Shown in pieces: positions 1-7,017 of a stretch of DNA of 64,000 nt. Position 1 is the stretch's first letter, and every line of letters starts with the position of its first letter. The notes under the pieces are model-generated. The model was not told the origin of the DNA. It searched no databases and saw only the letters and a program-made list of their open reading frames with translations. The DNA comes from JACCTI01 sp038237435 (GTDB taxonomy: Bacteria > Verrucomicrobiota > Verrucomicrobiia > Chthoniobacterales > UBA10450), in assembly GCA_038237435.1 (NCBI GenBank), contig JBBRYT010000002.1, positions 363,084-427,083 on the forward strand, read 5' to 3'. Position numbers and translations under genes: made by a program.

Positions 1-656
1 CCGACTTACACGTCTTCCTCTTCGGCGGAGATGGCGACGGCTTCAGCATCGGCGGCAACCATCTCGACCACGGCGCGCGCAAGAACATCAACATGACCTA
101 CGTCATCATGGACAACTTCGTCTATGGCCTGACCAAGAAGCAGACCTCACCTACTAGTCCTATCGGCTTCAAGAGTAAGACCGACCCGCAAGGCGCCATC
201 GACCAGCCGGTTAACCCGATGAAAAAACTCATCTGCGGCGGCGCCACCTTCATTGCGCGCACCCATGCCAGCCAGGTCAATCACATGATCCAGATGATCG
301 AACGCGCCTTTGATCATCAGGGCTTCAGCGTCATCGAATGTTTAAGTGAGTGCGTCGAATTTTTCCCCGGCGCCTTCGATCCGGCTAATCCAAGGAAAGG
401 CGGTGCCTTCTCCGTCATCGAAGAAAAAAAATACGATAACACTCCCGAGGACGAGCTAAGACACGACGTCACCGACGAGCTAGCCGCCTACAAGCTAGCT
501 ACCTTACCTTTCCCCGGCGTCTTCGGCGTCTTCTATCAAAATGATCGACCTACAAAGAATGCGCTCGAAAAAAAGTGGGTCGATAGCACTCGTGAAAAGG
601 TGAGTCAAGCTAGTGACCTAGAGTTACTTCAGAAGACCTTTGATCGGATGAAGTAG
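1..656 (+). CDS. korB: 2-oxoacid:ferredoxin oxidoreductase, beta subunit (3' part)
   Basis: This is the C-terminal part of the thiamine-diphosphate-binding beta subunit of a 2-oxoglutarate (or other 2-oxoacid) : ferredoxin oxidoreductase. The frame is open from base 3 and the true start lies upstream of the window. The visible part begins inside the TPP/Mg binding loop (GDGDGFSIGGNH), followed by the typical stretch with NMTYVIMDNFVYGLTKKQTSPTS. The family decarboxylates a 2-oxoacid to an acyl-CoA and reduces ferredoxin, with an alpha subunit usually encoded just upstream. The KorB assignment, rather than a pyruvate enzyme, comes from overall resemblance and is less sure than the family. Its last 42 bases are found again, diverged, at 3822-3863. 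Confidence 0.85.
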   Translation, partial: DLHVFLFGGDGDGFSIGGNHLDHGARKNINMTYVIMDNFVYGLTKKQTSPTSPIGFKSKTDPQGAIDQPVNPMKKLICGGATFIARTHASQVNHMIQMIERAFDHQGFSVIECLSECVEFFPGAFDPANPRKGGAFSVIEEKKYDNTPEDELRHDVTDELAAYKLATLPFPGVFGVFYQNDRPTKNALEKKWVDSTREKVSQASDLELLQKTFDRMK

Positions 657-660
657 CGAA

Positions 661-822
661 ATGAGTCTTAATGAGATAGTCGCAGAGATTCCGAAGTTGT
701 CCTTTGCGGAGCGGCAAGAGTTGGTTCGATGCGCTACTGCTCCCGACGGCAAGGAAGCGCTTACTCCTGAAGAAAACGTTATTCTTGATCAGAGGTCAGA
801 AGATTTCCGGCAGTGTTCCTAA
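661..822 (+). CDS. Small antitoxin-like protein, 53 residues, possibly truncated
   Basis: A 53-codon ORF starts 4 bases after the korB stop: MSLNEIVAEIPKLSFAERQE, then a hinge and LTPEENVILDQRSEDFR. The phrase LSFAERQELVR followed by LTPEE...LDQR is typical of the short addiction-module component family (PF09720-like), whose members are usually about 70-80 residues. Here the protein stops shortly after the LDQR helix, so the C-terminal part is missing. No toxin gene follows; the next gene is on the other strand. It may be a stranded remnant rather than a working antitoxin. The family assignment is from memory of the motif and is moderate. Confidence 0.45.
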   Translation: MSLNEIVAEIPKLSFAERQELVRCATAPDGKEALTPEENVILDQRSEDFRQCS

Positions 823-831
823 CAACGCGTC

Positions 832-2373
832 TCAAGCAGCAGGAACGACCGGAACCGGCGTTACCGCCGTAGTCACCTCAGCCTTGTCAGTGATCAACTT
901 GCGCAGGAACGGAATTAGCACGACCAGCGCGACACCGACCGCGAGACTACCGGCACCGAGCTCAGCGAAAAGTTTCGAGTAGCCGGGGTTGGTCGCAACC
1001 GCCGTGGTCCCAGTCGGCTCGGGGATCATGCCCGAGAAATCGCCCGCGAAGAGCGAGGCTAGCCCGGTTACAAGCATCCAGCTACCCATCATCACGCCTT
1101 GGTATTGCTTCGGCGCGAGCTTGCCGATCATGGCGTAGCCGATGGGAGAGATGAGTAGCTCGCCAATGCTCTGCAACACGTAGCTCGCGAATAGCCAAAC
1201 AAACGCACTCTTACCATCGCCGCCGGCTAGCTTGATCCCGAGCGGGAGAATGAGAAAAGCGACCGCCATCAGGAGCAGCGACGCCGCGAACTGCTTCGGT
1301 ATGTCAATCTTCCATCCACGCGCGCGCATGCGCGTGAAGAGCGCCGCGAGCAGCGGCCCGCCCACCACGATGCAGACGGTGTTGATGTTCTGGATCCATT
1401 GCGGCTGAATCCTCACGCTACCTACCATCAGGTCCACGTTGTTAACTGCGAACAACTGCAGGCCGCTTGGCGCCATCTGGTAGAGCGACCAGAACATTAG
1501 CGAACCTAGAGTTAGAACCAGGTAGGCCGTCATGTTCCGCCGTTCACGACGATCCGGGTGACGCAGCGTCAGGTAGATCAACGTCAGCGCCACCGCCGCG
1601 CAGATCCCTTTGATCAACATCTCAGTCATGCCCGGCCGCTGTAGTAGGAGCCACACGACCGGGACGAGCCCTATAAGAATGCCGATGCCGGCGAGCTGAC
1701 GCAGTTGGAATTGCTTCGGCGTCGTCTCCAGCAGCGTGGTGTTACGATCAGCCAGCGTCTTCCAGGTCAGCGCGGCCAGGACGATGGCGCCGAAGTTGCC
1801 CAGCGTCGCGAAAATGAAAAGACTCGAGTAACTCTCCGTTGCCTGGAAGTAACCGGCCGCAAAGAACCCGACGAAGAAGCCGACATTCATGCCCGCGTAG
1901 TTCCACAGGAAAGCTCCTTCGCGCCGCGGATCCTCCGGCGTGAACCGCTGCGTCAACATCATGTTGATGCAAGTAACGTTGAGCCCGCTCCCGGTTAGGA
2001 AAAGCGCCAGGCCGATGTAGAACAATGCCAGTGTGCCGGTCGCGATGCAGGCGCAGCCGAAGACCTGCAAGGCCATGCCCCCGACAAACAGATTGCGATT
2101 CGAAAGAAAGCGCCCGCCCAGGTAACCGCCGAAAAGGTGCAGGCCATAGTTGAAAGCGCCGAACACACCCATCAAGGTTGTCGCCGCGACCGTACTCAGC
2201 TGCAGATGCTTCGTCGCGTAAAGAACCAGCGTCGAGTAAAGGACCGCGAAGCCGAGCGTCGCGAAGATCTGAATGAAGAACAGCGCGGCCGTTCCCTCCG
2301 GAGCGTTGGAGAAGAGGCGCTTGTCAGGTTTCATCGGGCGATCCATGTCGCTCGCTTCGCCGGGTAATGTCAA
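832..2373 (-). CDS. POT-family proton-dependent oligopeptide transporter
   Basis: A 513-residue inner-membrane transporter of the major facilitator superfamily, POT/PTR branch, expected to import di- and tripeptides with protons. About 12-14 hydrophobic segments are visible. The C-terminal phrase SPIGYAMIGKLAPKQYQGVM is characteristic of POT proteins, and FWSLYQMAPSGLQLFA occupies the place of the substrate-site helix. The N-terminal motif reads FGGYLGGRFLSNR, a weak version of the usual GGxxADRxxG, so specificity may differ. The first start is TTG at 2373 with a GAGG about 4 bases before it; ATG codons at 2346 and 2334 are alternatives. It lies 6 bases after the PDZ protease gene and is probably co-transcribed with it. 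A second, broken POT gene lies at 53.4-54.7 kb. Confidence 0.85.
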   Translation of the reverse strand: MTLPGEASDMDRPMKPDKRLFSNAPEGTAALFFIQIFATLGFAVLYSTLVLYATKHLQLSTVAATTLMGVFGAFNYGLHLFGGYLGGRFLSNRNLFVGGMALQVFGCACIATGTLALFYIGLALFLTGSGLNVTCINMMLTQRFTPEDPRREGAFLWNYAGMNVGFFVGFFAAGYFQATESYSSLFIFATLGNFGAIVLAALTWKTLADRNTTLLETTPKQFQLRQLAGIGILIGLVPVVWLLLQRPGMTEMLIKGICAAVALTLIYLTLRHPDRRERRNMTAYLVLTLGSLMFWSLYQMAPSGLQLFAVNNVDLMVGSVRIQPQWIQNINTVCIVVGGPLLAALFTRMRARGWKIDIPKQFAASLLLMAVAFLILPLGIKLAGGDGKSAFVWLFASYVLQSIGELLISPIGYAMIGKLAPKQYQGVMMGSWMLVTGLASLFAGDFSGMIPEPTGTTAVATNPGYSKLFAELGAGSLAVGVALVVLIPFLRKLITDKAEVTTAVTPVPVVPAA

Positions 2374-2379
2374 GCCACC

Positions 2380-3612
2380 TCAAAACGCGGTTACTTTCGC
2401 TGTCACTTTCAATTCTTTGCCGTTTCGTTCCAACGTCAACAGCCGTGTCTCGCCGGGATTGCCGTGCAAAGCCCAAAGGATCGCGCCGCGGGTGGCGAGG
2501 CTTACATCAAGATCATCAATTTTAATCAGCCTGTCTCCGACTGCGACTCCGTCCACCGTCGGCTGTTCGTCTTTCAAGGCCACAGCGGCAACGAAATATC
2601 CTTTCTGTCCGTCACGCGTCTCAAGAGTTATTCCAACTTGATTCAGATCGTTGCCATCAACCTCGTTCTCGCGCTCGAAGTAGATTGTCCGCCGCGGAAA
2701 ATCGATCGTTACGCAAAAATCCTTCAGCACATTGCCGCCGATCCAGCCGATCACAGGCTCCGGCGTTTTCTTCGAGTACCAATCAAAGAAATTACCAGGA
2801 ACAATTTGTTCGCCCGGCGCTGGCGGTAACGGCGGAGCAGCCCGCTCGATGCCAACCGCGCCGACTTGGTCGAGCAACAAAGCTCCCAGTCGCATTTGCG
2901 GTAAGCGCAAGATAACGCCGCGTGCTTCGGCGCCATTCGCTCGCATTTGCATGTTCGCCTCCCCGATAGCGCCTACTCCTCGTTTCCAATCGCGATGTTC
3001 CGCTATCCAGCGCGCCGCTGTCTCATGACGAATCCAGGTGTAAGCCGACCCACAATCAATCGCCAAGGCATAGTCGTGTCCCTCGATCTTCGCAGTCACC
3101 GACACCAGGCCGGTCTTTGCGTTCATCCGGCAAGGCACTGCCACGCCTTTCGCCTTAAGGGTATCCGGCTTCGCCATCGCTAGGCTACGCCTGGCATAAT
3201 CGAGCACCACCTGATAATCCTTCATCACACTGCCAGGCAAAACGGCTTCGACCGTCATGGTGCGTTTCCCGTTAGGCCCAGTCATGCCCAGGTCAGTATC
3301 GGTCTGCACCTCCGAGGCCGGCACCCTGATTTCGAGTTCACCGATGTGCAAAACTGTCGGTCTAGCGTTCTCAGTTCCCAATTCTTTCCCGAGACTCTGC
3401 TCCAGCACCAGTTGAGGGGTACCGATGTCGACGAAGGCCATCGCTTCGCGCAACGTTCCATCCGGTCGAACGAACTCCACTTCCGCAAAGATCCGGTTGT
3501 CATCGAAGATGAAAGGAACGGTGCCACTCGAATGCGTTTCCGCCGCGAACATCTCCGGAGTCGAAGGTTGAGTGGCGAGCAACACCAAAAAAACGACGGC
3601 GATTACTCGCAT
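2380..3612 (-). CDS. Secreted retropepsin-like aspartyl protease with C-terminal PDZ domain
   Basis: A 410-residue exported protein: the N-terminus (MRVIAVVFLVLLATQ) is a signal peptide. Two aspartyl-protease-like half domains follow, marked by FVDIGTPQLVLEQ near residue 60 and ALAIDCGSAYTWIR near residue 185; the usual catalytic triplet DTG/DSG reads DIG and DCG. The last 80 or so residues are a PDZ-like domain (VDGVAVGDRLIKIDDLDV). Proteins of this build are periplasmic and generally uncharacterised. Because both triplets deviate, catalytic activity is uncertain. It is the first gene of a probable two-gene unit with the peptide transporter, which suggests but does not prove a peptide-related job. 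Confidence 0.65.
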   Translation of the reverse strand: MRVIAVVFLVLLATQPSTPEMFAAETHSSGTVPFIFDDNRIFAEVEFVRPDGTLREAMAFVDIGTPQLVLEQSLGKELGTENARPTVLHIGELEIRVPASEVQTDTDLGMTGPNGKRTMTVEAVLPGSVMKDYQVVLDYARRSLAMAKPDTLKAKGVAVPCRMNAKTGLVSVTAKIEGHDYALAIDCGSAYTWIRHETAARWIAEHRDWKRGVGAIGEANMQMRANGAEARGVILRLPQMRLGALLLDQVGAVGIERAAPPLPPAPGEQIVPGNFFDWYSKKTPEPVIGWIGGNVLKDFCVTIDFPRRTIYFERENEVDGNDLNQVGITLETRDGQKGYFVAAVALKDEQPTVDGVAVGDRLIKIDDLDVSLATRGAILWALHGNPGETRLLTLERNGKELKVTAKVTAF

Positions 3613-3821
3613 CTAGGTGTGAGCGTCTTCCGGTTTTACTGCAAGTCAACACAAGCCGGCGGAAGCTGAGTTTCTACTTCATAATTTCTACTTCCTACTT
3701 TCTGCGTGAGCCTGTCACCGGTCACATCCCCCTCAAGGCCAAGGCAAGACCTACTTCTTCCCACTGGTCGCACAATGCCTGCCCGCCTGTGGAGGGTCAC
3801 TCATCATCCGGTTAATCCTCC

Positions 3822-3863
3822 GACCTGGAGATACTTCAGAAGACTTTCGATCGGATGAAGTGA
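3822..3863 (+). pseudogene. Duplicate of the last 13 codons and stop of korB
   Basis: These bases encode DLEILQKTFDRMK and a stop, against DLELLQKTFDRMK and a stop at 615-656. The two 42-base stretches share about 36 identical positions, with several differences silent, so this is a diverged coding copy rather than chance. No korB-like sequence precedes it. It is best read as the last trace of a second korB copy, or as the original downstream end displaced by insertion of the 657-3821 segment. Confidence 0.7.
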
Positions 3864-3885
3864 CAACGCGCTCGCCGCGTTGTCA
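3861..3885 (+). terminator. Hairpin terminator candidate
   Basis: A perfect 10-bp inverted repeat, TGACAACGCG and CGCGTTGTCA, is separated by the 5-base loop CTCGC. It begins at the stop codon of the korB tail copy and is followed only by TTTGATC, a short T run. It may be the original korB terminator. Confidence 0.55.
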
Positions 3886-3994
3886 TTTGATCAACAAACG
3901 GGCAGACTAACCGGCGCTTCACATGAGGCCCGTCTCCGTGCAACCTGGTCGGCGTGGACCAATCGAACCAGCAGCTAATCGCGCTCGCTCTTCC

Positions 3995-4171
3995 CGAGCG
4001 TGGTTCAGCGCATCGATTGAGGAATTTCGCCGCACCGACGCAGAAACAATTCTTGGGCACATCGCGAAATACGCGGAGCACGATGTTGTCCTTACGCAGC
4101 GAAACACGTGGCTCGCTCAGATCGAGATATTGCGCAGCGCGTTGAGTGAGCTGAGCGGTGACATCTTCTTC
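3995..4171 (+). pseudogene. Fragment of a DUF2075-type (Schlafen-helicase-like) protein N-terminus
   Basis: About 59 codons, from RAWFSASIEEF through TILGHIAKYAEHDVVLTQRN and WLAQIEILRSALSELSGDIFF, match the N-terminal region of DUF2075 proteins, where a QR..W..QI.IL segment precedes an FEY.IPRMG.R nuclease-like core. The reading frame then leaves the family (VYQAEPRFWILP) and stops at 4210, so the core, the helicase part and probably the true start are gone. DUF2075 genes are common accessory or defence-island genes. The assignment is by remembered motif only. Confidence 0.45.
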
Positions 4172-4211
4172 GTTTACCAGGCGGAGCCAAGGTTCTGGAT
4201 TCTACCTTGAA

Positions 4212-4907
4212 ATGAAGACACTCGGCATTGTGGGCGGGATCGGGCCGGAATCGACCATCGACTACTACCGCTTTATCCTCGATGGTTATCGCGCCAGGGT
4301 TACGGACGGGAGCGCGCCGCATCTCATCATCGATAGCCTGGATGTGAATCGCGGCATTGCGCTGCTGGATGCGAACGATCTGGCGGGCCTGGCCGATTAT
4401 GTCTCGGCCTCGCTCGATCGACTAAGGCGCGCGGGCGCTGAGATAGCTCTGATGGCGGCGAATACGCCTCATCTTGTTTTTGAAGAAGTGCAACGACGCA
4501 CACCGCTGCCGATGATCAGCATCGTGCAGGCGACGTGCGAGCAGGCGCGCGAGCTAGGACTGAAACGACTGGCCTTGCTTGGCACCGGCTTTACGATGCG
4601 GGCGCGATTTTTTCCCGATGTCTTCGCGCGCGCGGGCATCGAGTTAGTTACTCCGCGCGAAACCGAGCAGGCCTTTATCCACGACAAATACATTCACGAG
4701 CTACTTAAGAACAGCTTCCTACCCGAAACGCGCGCGGCCATGATAGCTATCATCGAGCGTATGCAAAAGGAGGAGAGCATCGAAGCGGTTATCCTGGCCG
4801 GGACCGAGCTGCCGCTTCTCCTCCGCGGCGCCGAACCGGAAGGTCTGCCTTTTCTCGATACCACTCTGATTCACGTCAAAGCGGCGGTGGATGCGATTGT
4901 GACCTAG
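4212..4907 (+). CDS. Aspartate/glutamate racemase family protein lacking both usual cysteines
   Basis: A 231-residue cytoplasmic protein of the Asp/Glu racemase fold, starting MKTLGIVGGIGPESTIDYY, the family's N-terminal signature. The ATG at 4212 is chosen because the family begins at this motif; the frame is open further upstream. PLP-independent racemases use two cysteines, in a CNT.H motif and a GCTEL motif. Here these read MAANTPH and LAGTELPLL, so the first cysteine is Ala and the second Gly. Classical two-base racemisation therefore looks impossible. It may be a paralogue with another reaction (isomerase, lyase or decarboxylase members exist in the superfamily). It stands alone, just after the DUF2075 remnant. 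Confidence 0.75.
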   Translation: MKTLGIVGGIGPESTIDYYRFILDGYRARVTDGSAPHLIIDSLDVNRGIALLDANDLAGLADYVSASLDRLRRAGAEIALMAANTPHLVFEEVQRRTPLPMISIVQATCEQARELGLKRLALLGTGFTMRARFFPDVFARAGIELVTPRETEQAFIHDKYIHELLKNSFLPETRAAMIAIIERMQKEESIEAVILAGTELPLLLRGAEPEGLPFLDTTLIHVKAAVDAIVT

Positions 4908-4984
4908 GGTTGTCTTAAGCGCGAGCTAAGCGGCAAACCCTTGCTTCATCGCCGGAACGGAGCCGGCAGATCGTAACGAGGTGG

Positions 4985-5707
4985 ATGAAAAAGAACCATC
5001 CGGTGCCATTGCTGCGTATCGATAGGATGAAGCAATCGCGCGCAATAAAAACGGGCCCGCTCCGGGCGCGGAAGAAGTTCCTGCGTTATTTTCCTGGCGG
5101 TTTTCGGGATGAGACTTACATCGAGTGGGAGCGTAGCTATAAGTGGGAGACGCATGAGCGCTGGGAAGAAGCGCTGAATCGTGACGAATTCCGGCGGCTT
5201 CTCCGGAAGGGTGAATTCGCGGAGATCGCGGCGCGGGCGGTGCGGACGGAACAGCGTTCGCGGCATAGCATGATCTTCTCTTTCGAGAAGATGGCCTTGC
5301 GCGATGCGGTCAAGTCCGCTGCTGGTGCGAGGTTATTTTCCGAAGGGCTCTACGAATTTCTGCACGGAGCCGGAAGTGACGAAGAGAGGTTCAAGGCGTG
5401 GATCGAGACAGTCGCTGCGTTGCCTCGCCGGCAAACACGAGTGTTAACCTGGCCGCTCGTAACTGTCTTCGGCTTCATAGCCCAACCGGAGAAGCATTTC
5501 TTCCTGAAGCCGAATGTAACGAAGTTGGCGGCCCGCAGTTATGGGTTCGATTTCCAATATCAGTCGAAACCTAACTGGGAGACTTACTCGAAGCTTCTTC
5601 AATTCGCGGAAAGCGTGCGTCGCGATCTGCGCGATCTTGGCCCTCGGGACATGATCGACATTCAGTCGTTCCTATGGGTCCAAGGCTCGGATGAGTATCC
5701 GCACTAA
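4985..5707 (+). CDS. Conserved protein of unknown function
   Basis: A 240-residue, strongly charged, probably cytoplasmic protein with no signal peptide or membrane segment. Visible features are a Trp-rich N-terminal part (IEWERSYKWETHERWEEAL near residue 45), a basic mid-section and an ending IDIQSFLWVQGSDEYPH. I do not recognise a named domain. The ORF is long for this composition, has sensible codon use and no competing frame, so I believe it is real. A second possible start is Met15 at 5027. AGGTGG directly before 4985 is too close to be an ideal ribosome site, which slightly favours 5027. Neighbours give no hint of role. Confidence 0.6.
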   Translation: MKKNHPVPLLRIDRMKQSRAIKTGPLRARKKFLRYFPGGFRDETYIEWERSYKWETHERWEEALNRDEFRRLLRKGEFAEIAARAVRTEQRSRHSMIFSFEKMALRDAVKSAAGARLFSEGLYEFLHGAGSDEERFKAWIETVAALPRRQTRVLTWPLVTVFGFIAQPEKHFFLKPNVTKLAARSYGFDFQYQSKPNWETYSKLLQFAESVRRDLRDLGPRDMIDIQSFLWVQGSDEYPH

Positions 5708-5750
5708 CTCTTCTTTTGAGTAGCTGTCCATTGTCATGGCGTTGGAACTT

Positions 5751-5773
5751 GAATGCTTATACATTCGAGATAA
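5751..5773 (+). repeat. GAATGCTT palindrome, copy 1 (degenerate)
   Basis: GAATGCTTATACATTCGAG followed by ATAA: an imperfect version of the palindrome seen at 5823 and 6225. It lies upstream of the winged-helix gene. The right arm has lost the pairing at its inner end. Confidence 0.55.
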
Positions 5774-5822
5774 TCGAGGACCCATCAGCCTTCACAAATT
5801 CCATTCCGCCGCGAATGAGCTT

Positions 5823-5846
5823 GAATGCTTAAAGCATTCGAGATAA
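5823..5846 (+). repeat. GAATGCTT palindrome, copy 2
   Basis: GAATGCTT-A-AAGCATTC is an 8-bp inverted repeat with a 1-base centre, followed by GAGATAA as in copy 1. It ends 21 bases before the winged-helix gene's start, where an operator or an mRNA hairpin would sit. Confidence 0.6.
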
Positions 5847-5867
5847 ACCCCGCGCATCAAACAGACC

Positions 5868-6194
5868 TTGCTCCATGGATTATTCCCGATCGTGCGCGCG
5901 CAAGTGCTGCGCCTGCTCTTCACCAATCCCGCGCGAGAGTTGTATACGCGCGAGCTGGCGCGCCTGACCTTCCTCGCGCTGCGAACTGTGCAGGACGAAC
6001 TGGCCAAGCTCGAAAGTGCGAATCTGGTCGTGAGTCGCAGCAACGGTTATCAGCGGTTCTATCGGGCGAACCCGAAGCACCCGCTCTATCGGGCCCTGAG
6101 GGAAGTCGTTCGCCAAGGCGCGGCGCACAGCAAACCCAAGCCGCGCGTTCTCCCGAGCCGACGAGCGGCGGGCGGGAAGAAGGGACGCGCCTAA
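5868..6194 (+). CDS. Winged-helix DNA-binding regulator
   Basis: A 108-residue protein with a winged helix-turn-helix: LFPIVRAQVLRLLFTNPARELYTRELARLT, then the recognition helix ALRTVQDELAKLESANLVVSRSNG, and a wing ending YQRFYRANPKHPLY. This pattern is typical of ArsR/MarR-like small regulators that precede nucleotidyltransferase or transporter genes. The last 25 residues are basic and Pro/Lys rich (KPKPRVLPSRR...KKGRA), a likely unstructured nucleic-acid-binding tail. The start is TTG at 5868; GTG at 5892 would cut helix 1. GAATGCTT palindromes lie on both sides of the gene (two before, one after), so autoregulation is plausible but unproven. No obvious ligand site is visible. Confidence 0.7.
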   Translation: MLHGLFPIVRAQVLRLLFTNPARELYTRELARLTFLALRTVQDELAKLESANLVVSRSNGYQRFYRANPKHPLYRALREVVRQGAAHSKPKPRVLPSRRAAGGKKGRA

Positions 6195-6224
6195 ACCTTC
6201 GTCGCTTCGATCAAAAAAGAACCC

Positions 6225-6244
6225 GAATGCTTTAAGCATTCGAG
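6225..6244 (+). repeat. GAATGCTT palindrome, copy 3
   Basis: GAATGCTT-T-AAGCATTC followed by GAG, almost identical to copy 2 but with T at the centre. It lies 31 bases after the winged-helix gene's stop. The rest of 6195-6394 holds no gene that I can support. Confidence 0.6.
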
Positions 6245-6394
6245 CTGACGCGCGGCGGAAGCACAATCTTTGGCTGTGCAAGTTGCGGCGCTCAGACAAA
6301 CTTTCTGGCGGAACAGACATGCGGGCACGTTTACGGACCCCTTTTAACGCCGGAGATTGCTTGAGTTACCCGCAGCGGTCATGATTGACCCACG

Positions 6395-6871
6395 ATGCAA
6401 AAGATAACGCCGTTTCTTTGGTTTGATGGGCAGGTGGAGGAAGCTGTCCAGTTCTATCTCTCCGTTTTCAAAGATGGGAAGCTACTCGCGTTGACTCGTT
6501 GGCCGGAAGGAGGTCCGGGGTCGGCCGGCAGCGTGATGATGATCGGGTTCGAAATGAATGGCCAGCAGTTCGTGGCTTTGAACGGCGGGCCGGGATATCC
6601 GTTCACGCAGGCGATTTCGTTTGTGGTGAACTGCGAGACGCAGGCGGAGATTGATTATTACTGGGAAAAGCTCGCAGCCGATGGCGGTGAACACGTCCAG
6701 TGCGGTTGGTTGAAGGATAAGTTCGGCATGCCATGGCAGATCGTGCCGGGCAAGATTTGGGAATGGTTGGACGGCGAAGATCCCGCGCGGGTGCAGCGAG
6801 TGACGGCTGCGGTCTGGCAGATGGAGAAGCTCGAACTGGCCGAGCTGGAACGCGCGGCTGGTGGTAACTAG
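6395..6871 (+). CDS. VOC-family protein (PhnB / 3-demethylubiquinone methyltransferase-like fold)
   Basis: A 158-residue cytoplasmic protein of the glyoxalase/VOC superfamily. The start, MQKITPFLWFDGQVEEAVQFYLSVF, and the phrases FEMNGQQFVALNGGP and WLKDKFGMPWQIVP are the usual landmarks of the PF06983 group, often annotated as 3-demethylubiquinone-9 3-methyltransferase although the fold is that of a small-molecule-binding dioxygenase or resistance protein. No methyltransferase motif is present, so that name should not be used. It is a single-gene unit. The substrate cannot be told from sequence. Confidence 0.85.
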   Translation: MQKITPFLWFDGQVEEAVQFYLSVFKDGKLLALTRWPEGGPGSAGSVMMIGFEMNGQQFVALNGGPGYPFTQAISFVVNCETQAEIDYYWEKLAADGGEHVQCGWLKDKFGMPWQIVPGKIWEWLDGEDPARVQRVTAAVWQMEKLELAELERAAGGN

Positions 6872-7017
6872 GAGTCCCGGCTAATTTACAAGCCAGAAGA
6901 CCAGAAAAGGAGATGGATCTTTTGCGTTGTGACAAATGCTTCATGAGTGGCGCGCGGTCTCGTTATCCATACGCTTGAGGCTCGGCGCGCGAACTATTTC
7001 GAAAGGCCATTGCTTCA

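Larger units (their letters stand above)
3613..3994. other. Gene-free stretch with a korB tail copy and a hairpin
   Basis: These 382 bases hold no convincing gene on either strand. The first 200 bases, upstream of the minus-strand protease gene, would carry its promoter, but I see no clear -35/-10 pair. The stretch contains the 42-base korB tail copy (3822-3863) and a perfect 10-bp hairpin (3861-3885), described separately. Confidence 0.5.

Noticed and set aside
704..982. 92-codon plus-strand ORF over the end of the peptide transporter gene
   Set aside because: Low-complexity product with no family resemblance; it overlaps the small antitoxin-like ORF and the transporter on the other strand.
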